The notes under the pieces are model-generated. The model saw only the letters and a list, made by a program, of their open reading frames with translations. It was not told the DNA's origin and did no database searches. A DNA stretch of 48,779 bases from JAGOLU01 sp037138475 (GTDB taxonomy: Bacteria; Patescibacteriota; Microgenomatia; UBA1406; GWC2-37-13): assembly GCA_037138475.1 (NCBI GenBank), contig JBAXII010000010.1, positions 1-48,779 on the forward strand, in the 5' to 3' direction. Shown here one piece after another: positions 1-7,790 of this stretch; position 1 is the stretch's first letter, and each line of letters opens with the position of its first letter. Position numbers and translations under genes: made by a program.

Positions 1-52
1 GCTTCTTACTACTTTGAGGCACGAAAAAACACACAAAAGGTTACTTAACTCA
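1..52 (+). repeat. 52-bp terminal inverted repeat, left copy
   Basis: These 52 bases are an exact reverse complement of 48726-48777, and the match stops abruptly at base 53. They lie inside the recombinase reading frame. Both window ends therefore lead outward into the same sequence, the 5' part of the recombinase gene. The simplest reading is an assembly break at a repeated recombinase gene; a true inverted second copy is the alternative. Confidence 0.9.
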
Positions 53-1069
53 GAAAAATCAAAAGTCGTCAATAAAGCCTTTCAGTTTTTTGCTGACGGA
101 AATATTTCTTTTACCGGCATTTCTCAATTTATGTTTAAGTTTGGGATTAAGAGAGAAGGAGAAAAACCCGTAAAAGTTGACCAAGTAAAAAATATGCTTG
201 CCAATAGATTTTATTTGGGTATTCTCAAATATGCTGGAGAATATTATCAAGGCTCCCACAAAACTTTTATCAGCAAAAAACTGTTTGATGAAGTGCAAAA
301 ACAAGTTGAGAAAATTGAAAGACCAAGACAAAAAGGCCATAATTTCGCTTTTGCAGGTCTGGCGACGTGCGGCGAATGCGGCGCCGCAATCACGGCGGAA
401 CAACATATCAAAAAATACAAAAATGGGACTGGACAAACTTTTATCTATTACCGTTGTACCAAAAAGCTAAAACCCTGTACTCAAAAATATATTTCTGAAC
501 CCGATACAGAAATACAATTAAGGAAAATTGTTGGTGATTGCGGCTTGCACGAGAATTGGGAACCGTATTTTGAAAAATGGATCACAGAAGCCGAAGAAAA
601 AGACAAATTGACTGCCGAAGTAGAAGAAAAACAACTGGACGGACAAATCCAAGAATCAGAATTAAAACTTAATCGACTTCTTGATGGTTATCTTGACCAA
701 GTTATTGAGCCGGAAATTTACAAGCAAAAGAAGAATGAATTGTTTGATGAAAAACTAAAGTTGGAGGAGAAAAAATCGCAAATTTCCAAAAACGGAACTG
801 TTTGGCTCGAACCCATGAGAGAATTCGTAAATTGTGCCTTACAGGCGCAAAAAATCGCGCGCGCAAAAAATAATTGCCATGATTTAGCAATCATGGCAAA
901 AAAAGTCGGCTCGAACTTCTTTTTAATGAATCGGCGGCTCTCGGCGAATTTGAATTTTGGCTTTAGGGCGCTCGCAACGGGCGGGGGCGTTGCGAGCGCT
1001 CCACCTTGCGAATCCACGATTTCCTTTTTGGTGATCCCAACGGGATTCGAACCCGTGTTACCGGGATGA
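2..1069 (+). CDS. Large serine recombinase, C-terminal part (5' end off window)
   Basis: The frame is open from base 2, so the gene starts outside the window; the N-terminal resolvase catalytic domain is not seen. Counting residues from the TTG at base 14, the visible part holds a Recombinase domain (about 10-105), a zinc-ribbon domain with C119, C122, C148 and C155, and a charged coiled coil (about 190-260). This order is typical of large serine integrases. The last 14 residues are read antisense through tRNA-Glu, and the stop lies inside the tRNA. The first 900 bases are clearly more AT-rich than the rest of the window, which fits horizontal transfer. The frame upstream of about base 55 is uncertain: another frame reads a plausible KGYLTQ there, so a frameshift near the edge is possible. 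Confidence 0.85.
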   Translation, partial: LLTTLRHEKTHKRLLNSEKSKVVNKAFQFFADGNISFTGISQFMFKFGIKREGEKPVKVDQVKNMLANRFYLGILKYAGEYYQGSHKTFISKKLFDEVQKQVEKIERPRQKGHNFAFAGLATCGECGAAITAEQHIKKYKNGTGQTFIYYRCTKKLKPCTQKYISEPDTEIQLRKIVGDCGLHENWEPYFEKWITEAEEKDKLTAEVEEKQLDGQIQESELKLNRLLDGYLDQVIEPEIYKQKKNELFDEKLKLEEKKSQISKNGTVWLEPMREFVNCALQAQKIARAKNNCHDLAIMAKKVGSNFFLMNRRLSANLNFGFRALATGGGVASAPPCESTISFLVIPTGFEPVLPG

Positions 1070-1104
1070 AAGCCCGGTTTCCTAGGCCTCTAGAAGATGG
1101 GACC
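1029..1104 (-). tRNA. tRNA-Glu (TTC), CCA encoded
   Basis: Read on the minus strand from 1104 to 1029, the sequence folds as a 76-nt cloverleaf. The acceptor stem GGTCCCA pairs with TGGGATC with one G-T wobble. The anticodon loop is CTTTCAT (anticodon TTC), the T arm contains GGTTCGAATCC, and the discriminator A is followed by an encoded CCA. It resembles bacterial tRNA-Glu closely. The convergent recombinase frame overlaps its 3' half by 41 bases, as expected if the gene is the attachment site of the element. Confidence 0.95.
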
Positions 1105-1122
1105 GGCTAGAAAACAAATGTC

Positions 1123-1150
1123 CAATGTGCAATTTTCAATCTGCAAAGAG
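1123..1150. repeat. Heptad-periodic tract A (4 units)
   Basis: The bases read as consecutive 7-mers caatgtg, caatttt, caatctg, caaagag. It opens the 366-bp gene-free stretch between tRNA-Glu and yraN, which also holds a dispersed palindromic element (1226-1333) and a terminator (1402-1430). I see no gene in that stretch. Confidence 0.6.
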
Positions 1151-1225
1151 AACAGTGAATTATAGCAACAGATTGTCCAGATGGGGTGGGAATGCAAAGT
1201 GTTCACAACCTCTCAGTGAGCTGTC

Positions 1226-1333
1226 CGTCATCCCTCCGGGCATAGCCCTACGGGCGGTGCCTGATCCCGCTCCAACGGGAGAGGGATCTCGAGGACTGCG
1301 GAGAATGAGATTCTTCGCTCTGCTCAGAATGAC
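1226..1333. repeat. Dispersed GTCATCC...GAATGAC element
   Basis: The stretch begins cgtcatccctccgggcat and ends cagaatgac, with internal inverted segments such as cccgctccaacggga. Its first 20 or so bases closely match 41830-41853, so it is a dispersed repeat. Short frames across it look repeat-derived and are not called. Confidence 0.6.
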
Positions 1334-1401
1334 CCGGCTTGAATCTACATCGAGGTAGCTGGCTAATACGGGATGACATCCAAGTGAATTCGCACGCGTA
1401 T

Positions 1402-1430
1402 AAAAAAACAGTCCCACTTTCGCGGGACCG
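1402..1430 (-). terminator. Rho-independent terminator for yraN
   Basis: On the minus strand a stem gtccc/gggac (1411-1415 with 1424-1428) is followed by a T run (complement of 1402-1408). It lies about 40 bases downstream of the yraN stop. Confidence 0.75.
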
Positions 1431-1470
1431 TTTTGGTAGTTGAGAGGGCTTGCGGTTTTACCTCAGTTTC

Positions 1471-1863
1471 TCATCCGAGGTGCATATGACTGGCTAGATC
1501 ATCATAGTGGTCAATATGCGCGACAGACATATCGTTTTTAAAGATGATCGATACGACTTCGAGGGACAGTTTACGCTGGTAAAGTTTGTTTTTCAACAGA
1601 TACAACTGTATCGATTTGTATAGTCGTTTGAGCTTCGTCGGAGTGACTGATTCGTGAGGTTTTCCATGGGTCAGATCCTGTCTTGCCTTCACCTCGACGA
1701 ACGCGATCGCGCCTCGGGGCGTCTCAGCAATGATATCGATTTCACCTCCACGTATATAGTAGTTTTTCTCTATCAGTTTGTAGCCTTTTTTCTGCAAATA
1801 CTCGATTGCATGGGCTTCACCGAGGGTTCCTTTGAGCCGATTGAGCGAATGATCATAATTCAT
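1471..1863 (-). CDS. yraN: YraN/UPF0102 family endonuclease-like protein
   Basis: The product (about 130 aa) matches the UPF0102 (YraN) family, which has a restriction-endonuclease-like fold. Visible landmarks are the N-terminal LKGTLGEAHAIEYLQKKGY segment, then GGEIDIIA and FVEVKAR, corresponding to the E...D...ExK nuclease-like motif. The cellular role of the family is poorly defined; a nucleic-acid processing role is usually assumed. I chose the ATG at 1863 over one 12 codons upstream (1899) because family members begin shortly before the LGE motif and the extra residues look unlike the family. A -10-like TATCAT lies 8 bases before this ATG, so the mRNA may have almost no leader. It is divergent from the surface operon at 1929. 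Confidence 0.9.
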   Translation of the reverse strand: MNYDHSLNRLKGTLGEAHAIEYLQKKGYKLIEKNYYIRGGEIDIIAETPRGAIAFVEVKARQDLTHGKPHESVTPTKLKRLYKSIQLYLLKNKLYQRKLSLEVVSIIFKNDMSVAHIDHYDDLASHMHLG

Positions 1864-1928
1864 CGAATCAAATGATAAATGATTCAGGATAAATTGCAAT
1901 TCGAGCGCAAATATGGTACCGTGAGTGC

Positions 1929-3140
1929 ATGCGACGCTCCGCGTGTGCCCTCATATTGATCCTTCATTTGCTCTGGCTCTCTAGTGCGCCTGTATTTGCA
2001 CAGAGCGCGACCCCAAGCCCCACCAATGGTGCTGTGACTGATGAGCAGATCAAGCTCGAACAAAAAATCTCAGAGTACGAAAAAGGTCTGAATGACAAAC
2101 GGGCTGAGTCCAACACGCTCGCAGGTCAACTCCAATACCTGGACAAAGAATCCTATGTGACACAGCTCAAAATCGAAGAATCAGAAGCTAAGATCGTCAG
2201 AGTAAAAAAGGAGGCAGAGCTCCTCGCTAATCGCATCGTAAATCTCGATCAAAAGCTCGACCTCCAACTCAAAAACTATGTCATCGCCGCACGTGAACGC
2301 TACAAACAGCGCACCGTCTCACTCATCGACTATATACTAAATGCAGACAACGCAACCGGACTCATCCATACTCTCAAATATCGCAAAGTCACTGAAGACA
2401 AAGCACAACAGCTCGTGATCCAAACCGAGGAAACAAAACAAAACTTTGAAAATGAAAAACAGAAACGAGAAAAGATCGAAGAGGAACTCCTCGTGTTGCA
2501 AAAGCAGTTGCAACAGGAGCAGGTGGATCTCGCCAATCAACAGCAATCAAAACGATTGCTTATCGCCACTACGAAAAATCAGGAGTCAGAATATCAAGCA
2601 AAAATATCTGAAGCAAAAGCACAGATCCTCTCACTCAAAAACTTCCGTCAATCCACAGGCACCAACACCATTGCGGCAGGAGCCCTCGGTACTGGTGAAG
2701 GTGGATGGTATTACTCCCAGCGAGACGAACGGTGGGCAGGTGCGTACATGGGCAACTCAAATGAAACGGTACTGGATGTGGGATGCTTTATCTCGTCGCT
2801 TTCTATGGTGCTCACCTACTATGGACATCCTACAACTCCGCTCTTCTTCTCGTCCAATGCAAAGTATTTCCTCCCCTTCAGTGCATGGGCATATGGTCCT
2901 GCGAACTTCAACGGGGGTTGGCCCGCGGGCTTAAACTATCACGAGATACCAAACTCAGAGATTGATGGATATCTAAATCGCAACATACCTGTCATCACCT
3001 CCGTGCGAGGTCAAAGTCACTATGTAGTGCTGAAGAAGAAAGTAGATGGAGAGTACATCATGAACGATCCCATCTATGGCCCGGATTTAAAATTGTCGCA
3101 GTACTATAGTTTGTCAGGTCGTGCAGCAGTATTTGAGTGA
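1929..3140 (+). CDS. Secreted coiled-coil protein with C39-like cysteine peptidase domain
   Basis: The 403-aa product has a signal peptide (about 1-24), a long coiled coil (about 38-235, rich in K/E/Q) and a C-terminal C39-like papain-fold domain (about 255-403). The predicted catalytic residues are C286 (in DVGCFISS), H364 (in QSHYVVL) and D380 (in NDPIYG). A coiled coil joined to a hydrolase domain resembles EnvC/PcsB-type cell-wall factors. The domain itself belongs to the C39 family, whose members cut peptides, so the substrate (peptidoglycan cross-links or protein) cannot be told. It is the first gene of a plus-strand surface operon; the next start lies one base after its stop. No Shine-Dalgarno is visible. 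Confidence 0.8.
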   Translation: MRRSACALILILHLLWLSSAPVFAQSATPSPTNGAVTDEQIKLEQKISEYEKGLNDKRAESNTLAGQLQYLDKESYVTQLKIEESEAKIVRVKKEAELLANRIVNLDQKLDLQLKNYVIAARERYKQRTVSLIDYILNADNATGLIHTLKYRKVTEDKAQQLVIQTEETKQNFENEKQKREKIEEELLVLQKQLQQEQVDLANQQQSKRLLIATTKNQESEYQAKISEAKAQILSLKNFRQSTGTNTIAAGALGTGEGGWYYSQRDERWAGAYMGNSNETVLDVGCFISSLSMVLTYYGHPTTPLFFSSNAKYFLPFSAWAYGPANFNGGWPAGLNYHEIPNSEIDGYLNRNIPVITSVRGQSHYVVLKKKVDGEYIMNDPIYGPDLKLSQYYSLSGRAAVFE

Positions 3141-3141
3141 T

Positions 3142-5121
3142 ATGGATCGCTGTATCATCGTCTCGCTTATCACCGTGCTCGCTCTCTCTGTGGTTCCTTC
3201 TGTCTCTGCAGCAGTGGTGATAAATGAGTTTGCCACAGACTCTCCCCAAAAAGTCGAGCTCTACAACACCGGACCAGATGCAGTGACTATAGATGGATGG
3301 TACATCGATGATGACGGAGGCGCAACTTTTTATCAAATACCCTCGAGCTCTCAGATCATTCAACCAAACAAGTGTCTCGTCTACTCGAGTGGAAGTTTTA
3401 ACTTTAACTCTGCCTCATCAGATACAGTGAGACTGTTTAGTGGCATAGCATCGCCCGTCACAGCAGGTGCAGTGCTCATGGACTCGCGTACCTACGCCAC
3501 TGGTCCTGGTGCCGGCAAATCACATCTCAGAAATCCAGACGGCACCAATACCTGGGTGATAGAAGGCTCGTCTTTTGGGCTGTCAAATGAGCTGGCTACA
3601 GACTGCACGTCTGTAGCCAGCTCACCCACCCCTACCTTTACCCCGACTCCTACTCCCATTCCTACACCAACAGTTACTCCCACTCCTGTCCCAACTACTA
3701 CACCCACCTTTACGCCCACTCCTATCCCTACCACCTCCATCTCGCCTACTGATATGCCAACATCTACTCCTGCGCCCACGGCATCAATTACCAATTCTCC
3801 ATTATCAATGACTCCTTCCCCCACCCCCACACTACAACCAAAATTATTTATCAACGAGGTCCATGCATATCCCGCAGATGACCAATTAGAGTGGGTGGAG
3901 CTCTACAACGATGGCGATGCAAGTATCAACCTCTCGGGATGGTCTATCGATGACATTGCAGAGGGCGGATCATCCCCACAGTCCTTGACTGGTTCCATTT
4001 CAGAACACGGATATATAGCTATAGATCTCACCAAATCCATGCTCAACAATACGGGCGACTCTGTCCGCCTGATCCAGCCTGATGGCTCGGTGCTAGAGAT
4101 ATTTATCTATGATCACGCAGAACAATTTCTCAGCTGGTCACGCGCATCAATCAGTTCCATCCTGTTTTGTATCCAATCACCTACAAAAGGCGGAGCAAAT
4201 ATCCCCTGTGCACCGACACCCACCCTGACTCCTACAGCGACCATCACGCCCACACCTCTACCTACTCCGACTATCACTCCAAAACCCACCTCTACTCTCG
4301 CCCCAACCCCCACGCCATCAATCACTCCCACTCCTACCGTTACTACCCCCTCATCTATCCATCTCTCTGAGATTTTTCCCCATCCACTGAGCGGACAAAA
4401 TGAATGGCTTGAACTGTATAACAGCAGTGGGTCGACAGCGCTCCTGCGAAACTGGCAGATTGATGATCAGGTAGATAGTGGTTCGAGTCCACGCACTATC
4501 TCACTTGATATCGGAGCATTTGGCTATACAGTGGTGGAGTTTACTTCGTCGCTGATGAATAACGATGGCGATACAGTACGTCTGATTAACCCTGTAGGTA
4601 CTGTCGTTGAAACTTTTTCATATTCAGACTCCACAGAATCACTCTCCTGGGCGAAAACAAATCCTGCTGACTCATCATGGTGTACACAAAATCCTACCAA
4701 GGCTTCTGCAAATGGCTCCTGTATCCAGCCAACAGCTACTCCCACACCCACCCCCACTCCTACCCCAAAGACCAGCACCGTAGCTAAAACTACTCCGCAC
4801 CCTACCGTGACCCCGCGTGTAACCATCGGAACAGGGATCAAAATCACTCAGTCTCCCTCACTCAGATCTGGCACTGTCCTGGGTATCTCAGACACTTCAT
4901 CTGAAGGGGTAGAGACTGTCCACATACCTTCAACGCCAGAGAGACCGGGCACTATCGGAGATGAATCGAGCGAGCTCGATCCTGCCACAGACGTCACCCC
5001 ACCACCAGATACTACGATCCTCACGATCGTCCAAGGTATCCTTGGTATGATAGGTACATGGTCACTGTGGCTTCTCGCACTCGCATCAAGGCGCTCGGCA
5101 GGTGGATCCCTTCCCTCCTGA
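3142..5121 (+). CDS. Surface protein with three lamin-tail domains and a C-terminal anchor
   Basis: I take the ATG at 3142, one base after the previous stop, rather than an in-frame GTG 21 bases upstream. The roughly 659-aa product has a signal peptide and three lamin-tail domains (LTD) starting VVINEFATDSP, LFINEVHAYPAD and IHLSEIFPHPLSG. Each LTD carries an ELYN motif and a xW.IDD motif. Thr/Pro-rich linkers of the TPTPTPIP type separate them (about 160-233, 357-406, 531-560). A C-terminal transmembrane helix (about 625-645) is followed by Arg residues. LTDs are beta-sandwich modules, and in bacteria they are common on secreted proteins. The protein is probably an exported, membrane-tethered adhesin or scaffold; its ligand is unknown. 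Confidence 0.85.
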   Translation: MDRCIIVSLITVLALSVVPSVSAAVVINEFATDSPQKVELYNTGPDAVTIDGWYIDDDGGATFYQIPSSSQIIQPNKCLVYSSGSFNFNSASSDTVRLFSGIASPVTAGAVLMDSRTYATGPGAGKSHLRNPDGTNTWVIEGSSFGLSNELATDCTSVASSPTPTFTPTPTPIPTPTVTPTPVPTTTPTFTPTPIPTTSISPTDMPTSTPAPTASITNSPLSMTPSPTPTLQPKLFINEVHAYPADDQLEWVELYNDGDASINLSGWSIDDIAEGGSSPQSLTGSISEHGYIAIDLTKSMLNNTGDSVRLIQPDGSVLEIFIYDHAEQFLSWSRASISSILFCIQSPTKGGANIPCAPTPTLTPTATITPTPLPTPTITPKPTSTLAPTPTPSITPTPTVTTPSSIHLSEIFPHPLSGQNEWLELYNSSGSTALLRNWQIDDQVDSGSSPRTISLDIGAFGYTVVEFTSSLMNNDGDTVRLINPVGTVVETFSYSDSTESLSWAKTNPADSSWCTQNPTKASANGSCIQPTATPTPTPTPTPKTSTVAKTTPHPTVTPRVTIGTGIKITQSPSLRSGTVLGISDTSSEGVETVHIPSTPERPGTIGDESSELDPATDVTPPPDTTILTIVQGILGMIGTWSLWLLALASRRSAGGSLPS

Positions 5122-5489
5122 TCATGGTATTTATATTCGCCATGTCCAGTCGCCCCCATGTCCAGGCCAGTGAAGAGCCACTCATAAATTTTTTAATCCT
5201 CAAAACCTTCCATGCCATGGGATATGGACTCCTCACCATCTCATATGCATGGGCGCTCGAATGCTCAGTATCCAAATCTCGCTGTTGGCAAATCGCTACA
5301 CTACTTTCATTTCTCTACGCATGCAGTGACGAGTACCATCAAACTTTTATCCCTACCCGGGGTGGGAGCATCAGAGATGTTGGGGTTGACCTGATCGGCG
5401 TCCTATCTGTATACTGGCTAGGTACACATGGATACCTTCACCGTTTTCAAAAAATCATTACGTCACGCCTTTATCCCCGGGCGTCATAA
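5058..5489 (+). CDS. VanZ-like family membrane protein
   Basis: The 143-aa product carries the VanZ-family signature DEYHQTFIPTRGGSIRD followed by a final transmembrane helix, and has about four membrane segments. The ATG at 5058 overlaps the LTD gene by 64 bases. I keep it because it preserves a complete first helix preceded by basic residues; the ATG at 5124 would cut that helix. VanZ itself gives low-level teicoplanin resistance by an unknown mechanism, and most family members have no assigned role. The context suggests a cell-envelope function. Confidence 0.85.
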   Translation: MVTVASRTRIKALGRWIPSLLIMVFIFAMSSRPHVQASEEPLINFLILKTFHAMGYGLLTISYAWALECSVSKSRCWQIATLLSFLYACSDEYHQTFIPTRGGSIRDVGVDLIGVLSVYWLGTHGYLHRFQKIITSRLYPRAS

Positions 5490-6426
5490 TGATCACCATC
5501 CCTCTTCGATCGGGCATATGGCTCTGACAGCTTATCTGGTCCTTGGCATGGCAAGTTTTGTGGTACTCAAAAATATCGGCGCACAAACTGGTAACGTGCT
5601 CGGATTTGCCACAGACATCAGCAGTGATAGACTTTTTGCACTCACCAACGAAAAGCGAGTGAATAATGGTCTGCCTGAGCTCTCATATAATAGTCAGCTT
5701 GCCGCAGCCGCAGCGGGCAAGGCGCAAGATATGCTTTCAAAGGGGTATTGGGCGCATTTTGGTCCAAACGGCGAGAGTCCGTGGACATTTATACTCGGCT
5801 CAGGGTATAGCTATGATACAGCCGGTGAAAATCTAGCCAAAAACTATACTACCAGTGGTGAGGTGGTTGACGCGTGGATGGGCTCACCTACTCATCGTGA
5901 AAATGTGTTGAAGTCAACCTATCAAGATGTGGGTTTTGCAGTGGCAAATGGCAACTTGACTGGCGAAGATACTACCTTGGTAGTGCAAATGTTTGGGAGT
6001 AAGTCCGTGCTCGCTCCTTCAGCGCCCACCGAGGCGCCCACTCCTACCCAAACGGCTCAAAGACAGGTAAATGGTGCAGAAAGCGAGATAGTGCGAGTTG
6101 CTGCCGTAGTGCCCAAAGTAATAGATACTCAAAAACCAGTGATGGTCCCTGCCACTCTATCTCCTACTCCAAATGGTGATCTCAGTGCGGTGGTGGTCCA
6201 AGCAGCATATCCCCAGCCAAAGCCATTTTCGCTCGACCTCTATCCCGCATTTAAGACTATCGTGGCGCTCCTCGTCGCATTTCTCGTGTCAGCGTTTGTC
6301 ATAGACTTGTATCACTTGAGTGAGACAGGGCATTTGGCTCATCGGGGTAAGCATATTGCGCACATTATCTTTTTGGTGGCGATACTCTTGGCCATGTTCT
6401 TTTTGGGACGAGGAAGTATATTGTAA
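5428..6426 (+). CDS. Membrane-anchored CAP/SCP domain protein
   Basis: The 332-aa product has one N-terminal membrane helix (about 30-50), a CAP (SCP/PR-1-like) domain (about 65-190) and a Pro-rich linker. Two C-terminal membrane helices follow (about 275-297 and 308-330). CAP landmarks are LFALTNEKRVNNGLPELSYN, WAHFGPNGESPW, AGENLAKNY and WMGSPTHRENVL, including the paired His and Glu residues. Bacterial CAP domains are extracytoplasmic and may bind or cleave envelope components; the activity here is unknown. The start overlaps the VanZ-like gene by 62 bases, which suggests translational coupling. Confidence 0.85.
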   Translation: MDTFTVFKKSLRHAFIPGRHNDHHPSSIGHMALTAYLVLGMASFVVLKNIGAQTGNVLGFATDISSDRLFALTNEKRVNNGLPELSYNSQLAAAAAGKAQDMLSKGYWAHFGPNGESPWTFILGSGYSYDTAGENLAKNYTTSGEVVDAWMGSPTHRENVLKSTYQDVGFAVANGNLTGEDTTLVVQMFGSKSVLAPSAPTEAPTPTQTAQRQVNGAESEIVRVAAVVPKVIDTQKPVMVPATLSPTPNGDLSAVVVQAAYPQPKPFSLDLYPAFKTIVALLVAFLVSAFVIDLYHLSETGHLAHRGKHIAHIIFLVAILLAMFFLGRGSIL

Positions 6427-6440
6427 TTCGATCACATCCT

Positions 6441-6725
6441 ATGAAACATTTTTTCAGACACATACATCGCGAGATCTGGCACACACATCTATTTGACTAT
6501 ACCTTTATACTGTTGGCTGCTGGTATGTTCGTGTATGCCACCCGTTACTTTATGGGGTACCGTCAGATGCAGTTTTATGCAGTGCTGGCATTCACCTCGC
6601 TCTATATCCTTTGGGGAGTCTATCATCATATAGTCACTCGCTCGTTCCGCCTTCGCGTCCTCCTGGAGTACATGCTCATCGGATTTATGGTCCTCTTCTT
6701 CTCGCTGACTCTCATATTTCCATGA
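6441..6725 (+). CDS. Small membrane protein of unknown function
   Basis: The 94-aa product is mostly hydrophobic, with three predicted membrane helices (about 17-35, 43-62, 72-93) and a His-rich N-terminus. It starts 14 bases after the CAP gene stop and is preceded by CCT directly before ATG. I do not recognise a family. Position and spacing make it the last gene of the surface operon. Confidence 0.65.
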   Translation: MKHFFRHIHREIWHTHLFDYTFILLAAGMFVYATRYFMGYRQMQFYAVLAFTSLYILWGVYHHIVTRSFRLRVLLEYMLIGFMVLFFSLTLIFP

Positions 6726-6769
6726 GTTCAGTCGTAGTATCGTCGGGTAGTATGCATAACATTACATGA

Positions 6770-6862
6770 AACGTGTGCGTGTATTTTTTCTTGGAGACTT
6801 CTGTCTGAACCCCGCCGTGGCGGGACGAGTTAAGTCGTGAAGAAAAAATACTCGTACACGTT
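6770..6862. other. Large imperfect inverted repeat with nested hairpin
   Basis: The arms 6770-6792 and 6840-6862 match at 21 of 23 positions when paired. The 47-base loop contains a second pairing gactt/aagtc and a perfect inner hairpin cccgcc-gt-ggcggg (6811-6824). It lies between the surface operon and rmlA. It could be a terminator (T run in the left arm), a structured RNA or a small inverted-repeat element. Confidence 0.75.
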
Positions 6863-6966
6863 AGTTTTTATCAGACTCAGAGATACGAAACTGCGAATCT
6901 ACTCACATTTACATTTGATCCACAGCAGAGTACAATCCCCCCGTACTATCAGTTTATTTGCCACAT

Positions 6967-7686
6967 ATGAAAGGTATCATTCTCGCAGGCGGGAGCGCGA
7001 CACGGCTCCGTCCTCTCACCAAAATCACCTCAAAGCAACTCCTCCCCGTCTACAACAAGCCCATGATCTTTTATCCCATTGATACGCTCAAGCGTGCCGG
7101 GATCACTGATATCTTGATCATCGTCGCCCCCCAGTATGCGGGACAGTTTATGAACTTGCTCGGGTCCGGTCGTGAATTTGGATGTAAGTTCACCTTTGAG
7201 ATCCAGGAGGAGCCAAAGGGACTCGCTCAAGCGTTTGTCATCGGTGAGGACTTTATGCACGGAGACAATGCGACACTCATACTCGGAGACAATATTTTTG
7301 ACGAGGATTTCTCTGCTGCCATCTCTGGGTTCAAGAGTGGAGGTCACGTATTTGCAAAGCAAGTGCCTGATCCTCAGCGCTATGGAGTGATTGAATTTGA
7401 CCAGAATATGAAGGTCCTTTCGATAGTCGAAAAGCCCAAAGAGCCAAAAAGCGACTATGCCATGGTCGGTCTGTATGTCGTAGACTCACGTGCGGTCGAG
7501 TTTGCAAAGAAAGTCCAACCTTCAGGACGAGGTGAGTATGAGATAGCTGACGTCATCAACCAGTACCTGGCCTTGGGTGAGCTCAAAGTGAGCGTGCTCC
7601 AGGGCATATATGAGGATGCGGGCACCTTTGATTCACTCTTGCGTGCAAACAACTATTGGGCTCAAAAAAATCAGATCGCAAAATAG
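6967..7686 (+). CDS. rfbA: Glucose-1-phosphate thymidylyltransferase-like nucleotidyltransferase
   Basis: The 239-aa product is the short form of the RmlA/RfbA family, which makes dTDP-glucose from dTTP and glucose-1-phosphate for deoxysugar synthesis. Motifs seen are GIILAGGSATRLRPLT (nucleotide-binding loop; A replaces the usual G), SKQLLPVYNKPMI, LGDNIF (metal-binding Asp) and VEKPKEP with a sugar-contacting Lys. I start at the ATG at 6967 because MKGIILAGG matches family N-termini; a TTG three codons upstream is unlikely. At this length it lacks the extended C-terminus of E. coli RmlA, so the exact NTP and sugar are uncertain. No other dTDP-sugar genes are nearby. Confidence 0.85.
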   Translation: MKGIILAGGSATRLRPLTKITSKQLLPVYNKPMIFYPIDTLKRAGITDILIIVAPQYAGQFMNLLGSGREFGCKFTFEIQEEPKGLAQAFVIGEDFMHGDNATLILGDNIFDEDFSAAISGFKSGGHVFAKQVPDPQRYGVIEFDQNMKVLSIVEKPKEPKSDYAMVGLYVVDSRAVEFAKKVQPSGRGEYEIADVINQYLALGELKVSVLQGIYEDAGTFDSLLRANNYWAQKNQIAK

Positions 7687-7688
7687 GT

Positions 7689-7716
7689 TTGACAGTGCTC
7701 AATCCTTCGCTATAAT
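7689..7716 (+). promoter_or_regulatory. Sigma70 promoter of rpoB
   Basis: A perfect TTGACA (7689-7694) and a perfect TATAAT (7711-7716) are separated by 16 bases. The transcript would start near 7723, giving a leader of about 68 bases before the rpoB ATG at 7791. It is the best consensus promoter in the window. Confidence 0.9.
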
Positions 7717-7790
7717 ATACACCTAGCCGGCACTCTTTGTAGCGGTTTTTGTTGTTAAAAAAAATTGCACACTCTTCTGTAGTACGCGAT

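Noticed and set aside
1125..1417. Short open frames on both strands between tRNA-Glu and yraN
   Set aside because: They are translations of a repeat element with no ribosome site and no protein-like composition.
3492..3854. Minus-strand open frames opposite the LTD gene with Val/Gly repeats
   Set aside because: They are shadows of the Thr/Pro-rich linkers; antisense of ACN/CCN codons gives V/G repeats automatically.
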